From: Pseudobdellovibrionaceae bacterium
GTDB lineage: Bacteria > Bdellovibrionota > Bdellovibrionia > Bdellovibrionales > UBA1609
DNA: 64,000 nt
Direction: 5' to 3'
Assembly (NCBI GenBank): GCA_947444305.1
Contig: CANEZP010000001.1
Span: forward strand, 206,151 to 270,150
Of this stretch, positions 63,678 through 64,000 are shown one piece after another; positions within the stretch are counted from its first letter, which is position 1; every line of letters begins with the position of its first letter. The notes beneath the pieces are model-generated. The model had not been told where the DNA came from and searched no databases. It worked only from the letters and a program-made list of their open reading frames with translations. Position numbers and translations under genes: made by a program.

Positions 63678-64000
63678 TTAAGAAGTAGCGGGGATGCGGC
63701 TCGGGCGCTTCTGCTCGGCTTTTTTCGCCGCTTTGGCTTCGGCGTCGATCTCAGAATAAAATTCGACGTAGTACTTCATGACGTGGCTCGGGTAATCCTT
63801 CGGCCAAATCTTTTCCGCCAGCGCTTCGTTCACGTTGCGCGCGCCCATATTGTAGGCGGCGAGGTAAAGCTGCGCGTGCGAATCAAATTTGCCGCGCAAG
63901 TGGTGTAAGAACGCGGTTCCGATACGTACGTTTTGGACCGGATCGAGCAGCGATTTGTCGCCCTTATATTTCAAGCCGTACATCTTGGCGATCCATTCTC
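63678..64000 (-). CDS. Lytic transglycosylase (SLT family), 5' part beyond window
   Basis: The visible C-terminal part (about 107 aa; the frame continues past base 64000) has the goose-lysozyme-like SLT pattern: DPVQNVRIGTAFLHHLRGKF, then LAAYNMGARNV. The catalytic Glu lies upstream, outside the window. Such enzymes cleave peptidoglycan glycan strands. Confidence 0.8.
   Translation of the reverse strand, partial: EWIAKMYGLKYKGDKSLLDPVQNVRIGTAFLHHLRGKFDSHAQLYLAAYNMGARNVNEALAEKIWPKDYPSHVMKYYVEFYSEIDAEAKAAKKAEQKRPSRIPATS

Overview
The window looks like a chromosomal segment of a Gram-negative bacterium of the Bdellovibrionota (Bdellovibrio-like) lineage. I infer this from the mix of genes: many short secreted proteins and lipoproteins with no recognisable family, a type IV pilin-like protein, very large HAMP-array hybrid kinases, a Gram-negative OmpA-type outer membrane protein, and a conserved core block (ftsH, cdaA, cdaR, glmM, NAD(P)HX repair, tsaE, cysteine desulfurase, mnmA, mtaB, rnc, era, der). 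Base composition is moderately GC-rich throughout. The species assignment is inference; no database was searched.

Layout. 1-8.3 kb: a truncated TolB-propeller/PA-domain peptidase of the M28 type, a nitronate monooxygenase-like flavoenzyme, two coupled unknown envelope genes, a pilin-like protein, a hotdog-fold protein, a putative Na+/H+ antiporter and a DUF2817 metallocarboxypeptidase-like protein. 8.3-20.7 kb: an accessory stretch, nearly all on the minus strand, holding a lysine-rich lipoprotein, tRNA-Gly(GCC) with a 200-bp tandem duplication of its 3' flank, a 1926-residue exported protein with nucleotidyltransferase-like and PARP-like segments followed by long internal repeats, a RAYT/IS200-like transposase, an exported ATP-grasp-like protein and two tandem paralogous lipoproteins. 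20.8-26.2 kb: a tightly overlapping membrane redox operon (HTTM-like protein, PQQ-type propeller, cytochrome b, molybdopterin oxidoreductase, polytopic membrane protein). 26.2-29.8 kb: pgsA and, divergently, an overlapping run (secreted START-like protein, PilZ protein, YbgC-like thioesterase, glpX, zinc-ribbon protein).

30.1-37.7 kb: two overlapping hybrid histidine kinases; the first carries eleven copies of a 276-nt repeat in exact register. 37.7-44.3 kb: an OmpA-family protein, a 550-bp gene-free structured region, a proline-rich vWA lipoprotein and small envelope or cytosolic proteins. 44.5-64 kb: core housekeeping. tilS is followed by ftsH, then cdaA-cdaR-glmM (c-di-AMP synthesis coupled to peptidoglycan precursor synthesis), NAD(P)H-hydrate repair, an L,D-transpeptidase-like protein, tsaE, a sulfur-transfer and tRNA-modification set (cysteine desulfurase, mnmA, mtaB), rnc-era-der, a sodium symporter and the end of a lytic transglycosylase gene.

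The most unusual content is the 9.8-20.7 kb exported-protein cluster, the HAMP-array kinase, and several intergenic repeats and structured elements (around 9.0-9.8, 17.0-17.2, 29.8 and 39.1-39.5 kb). I saw no CRISPR array, rRNA operon or prophage.
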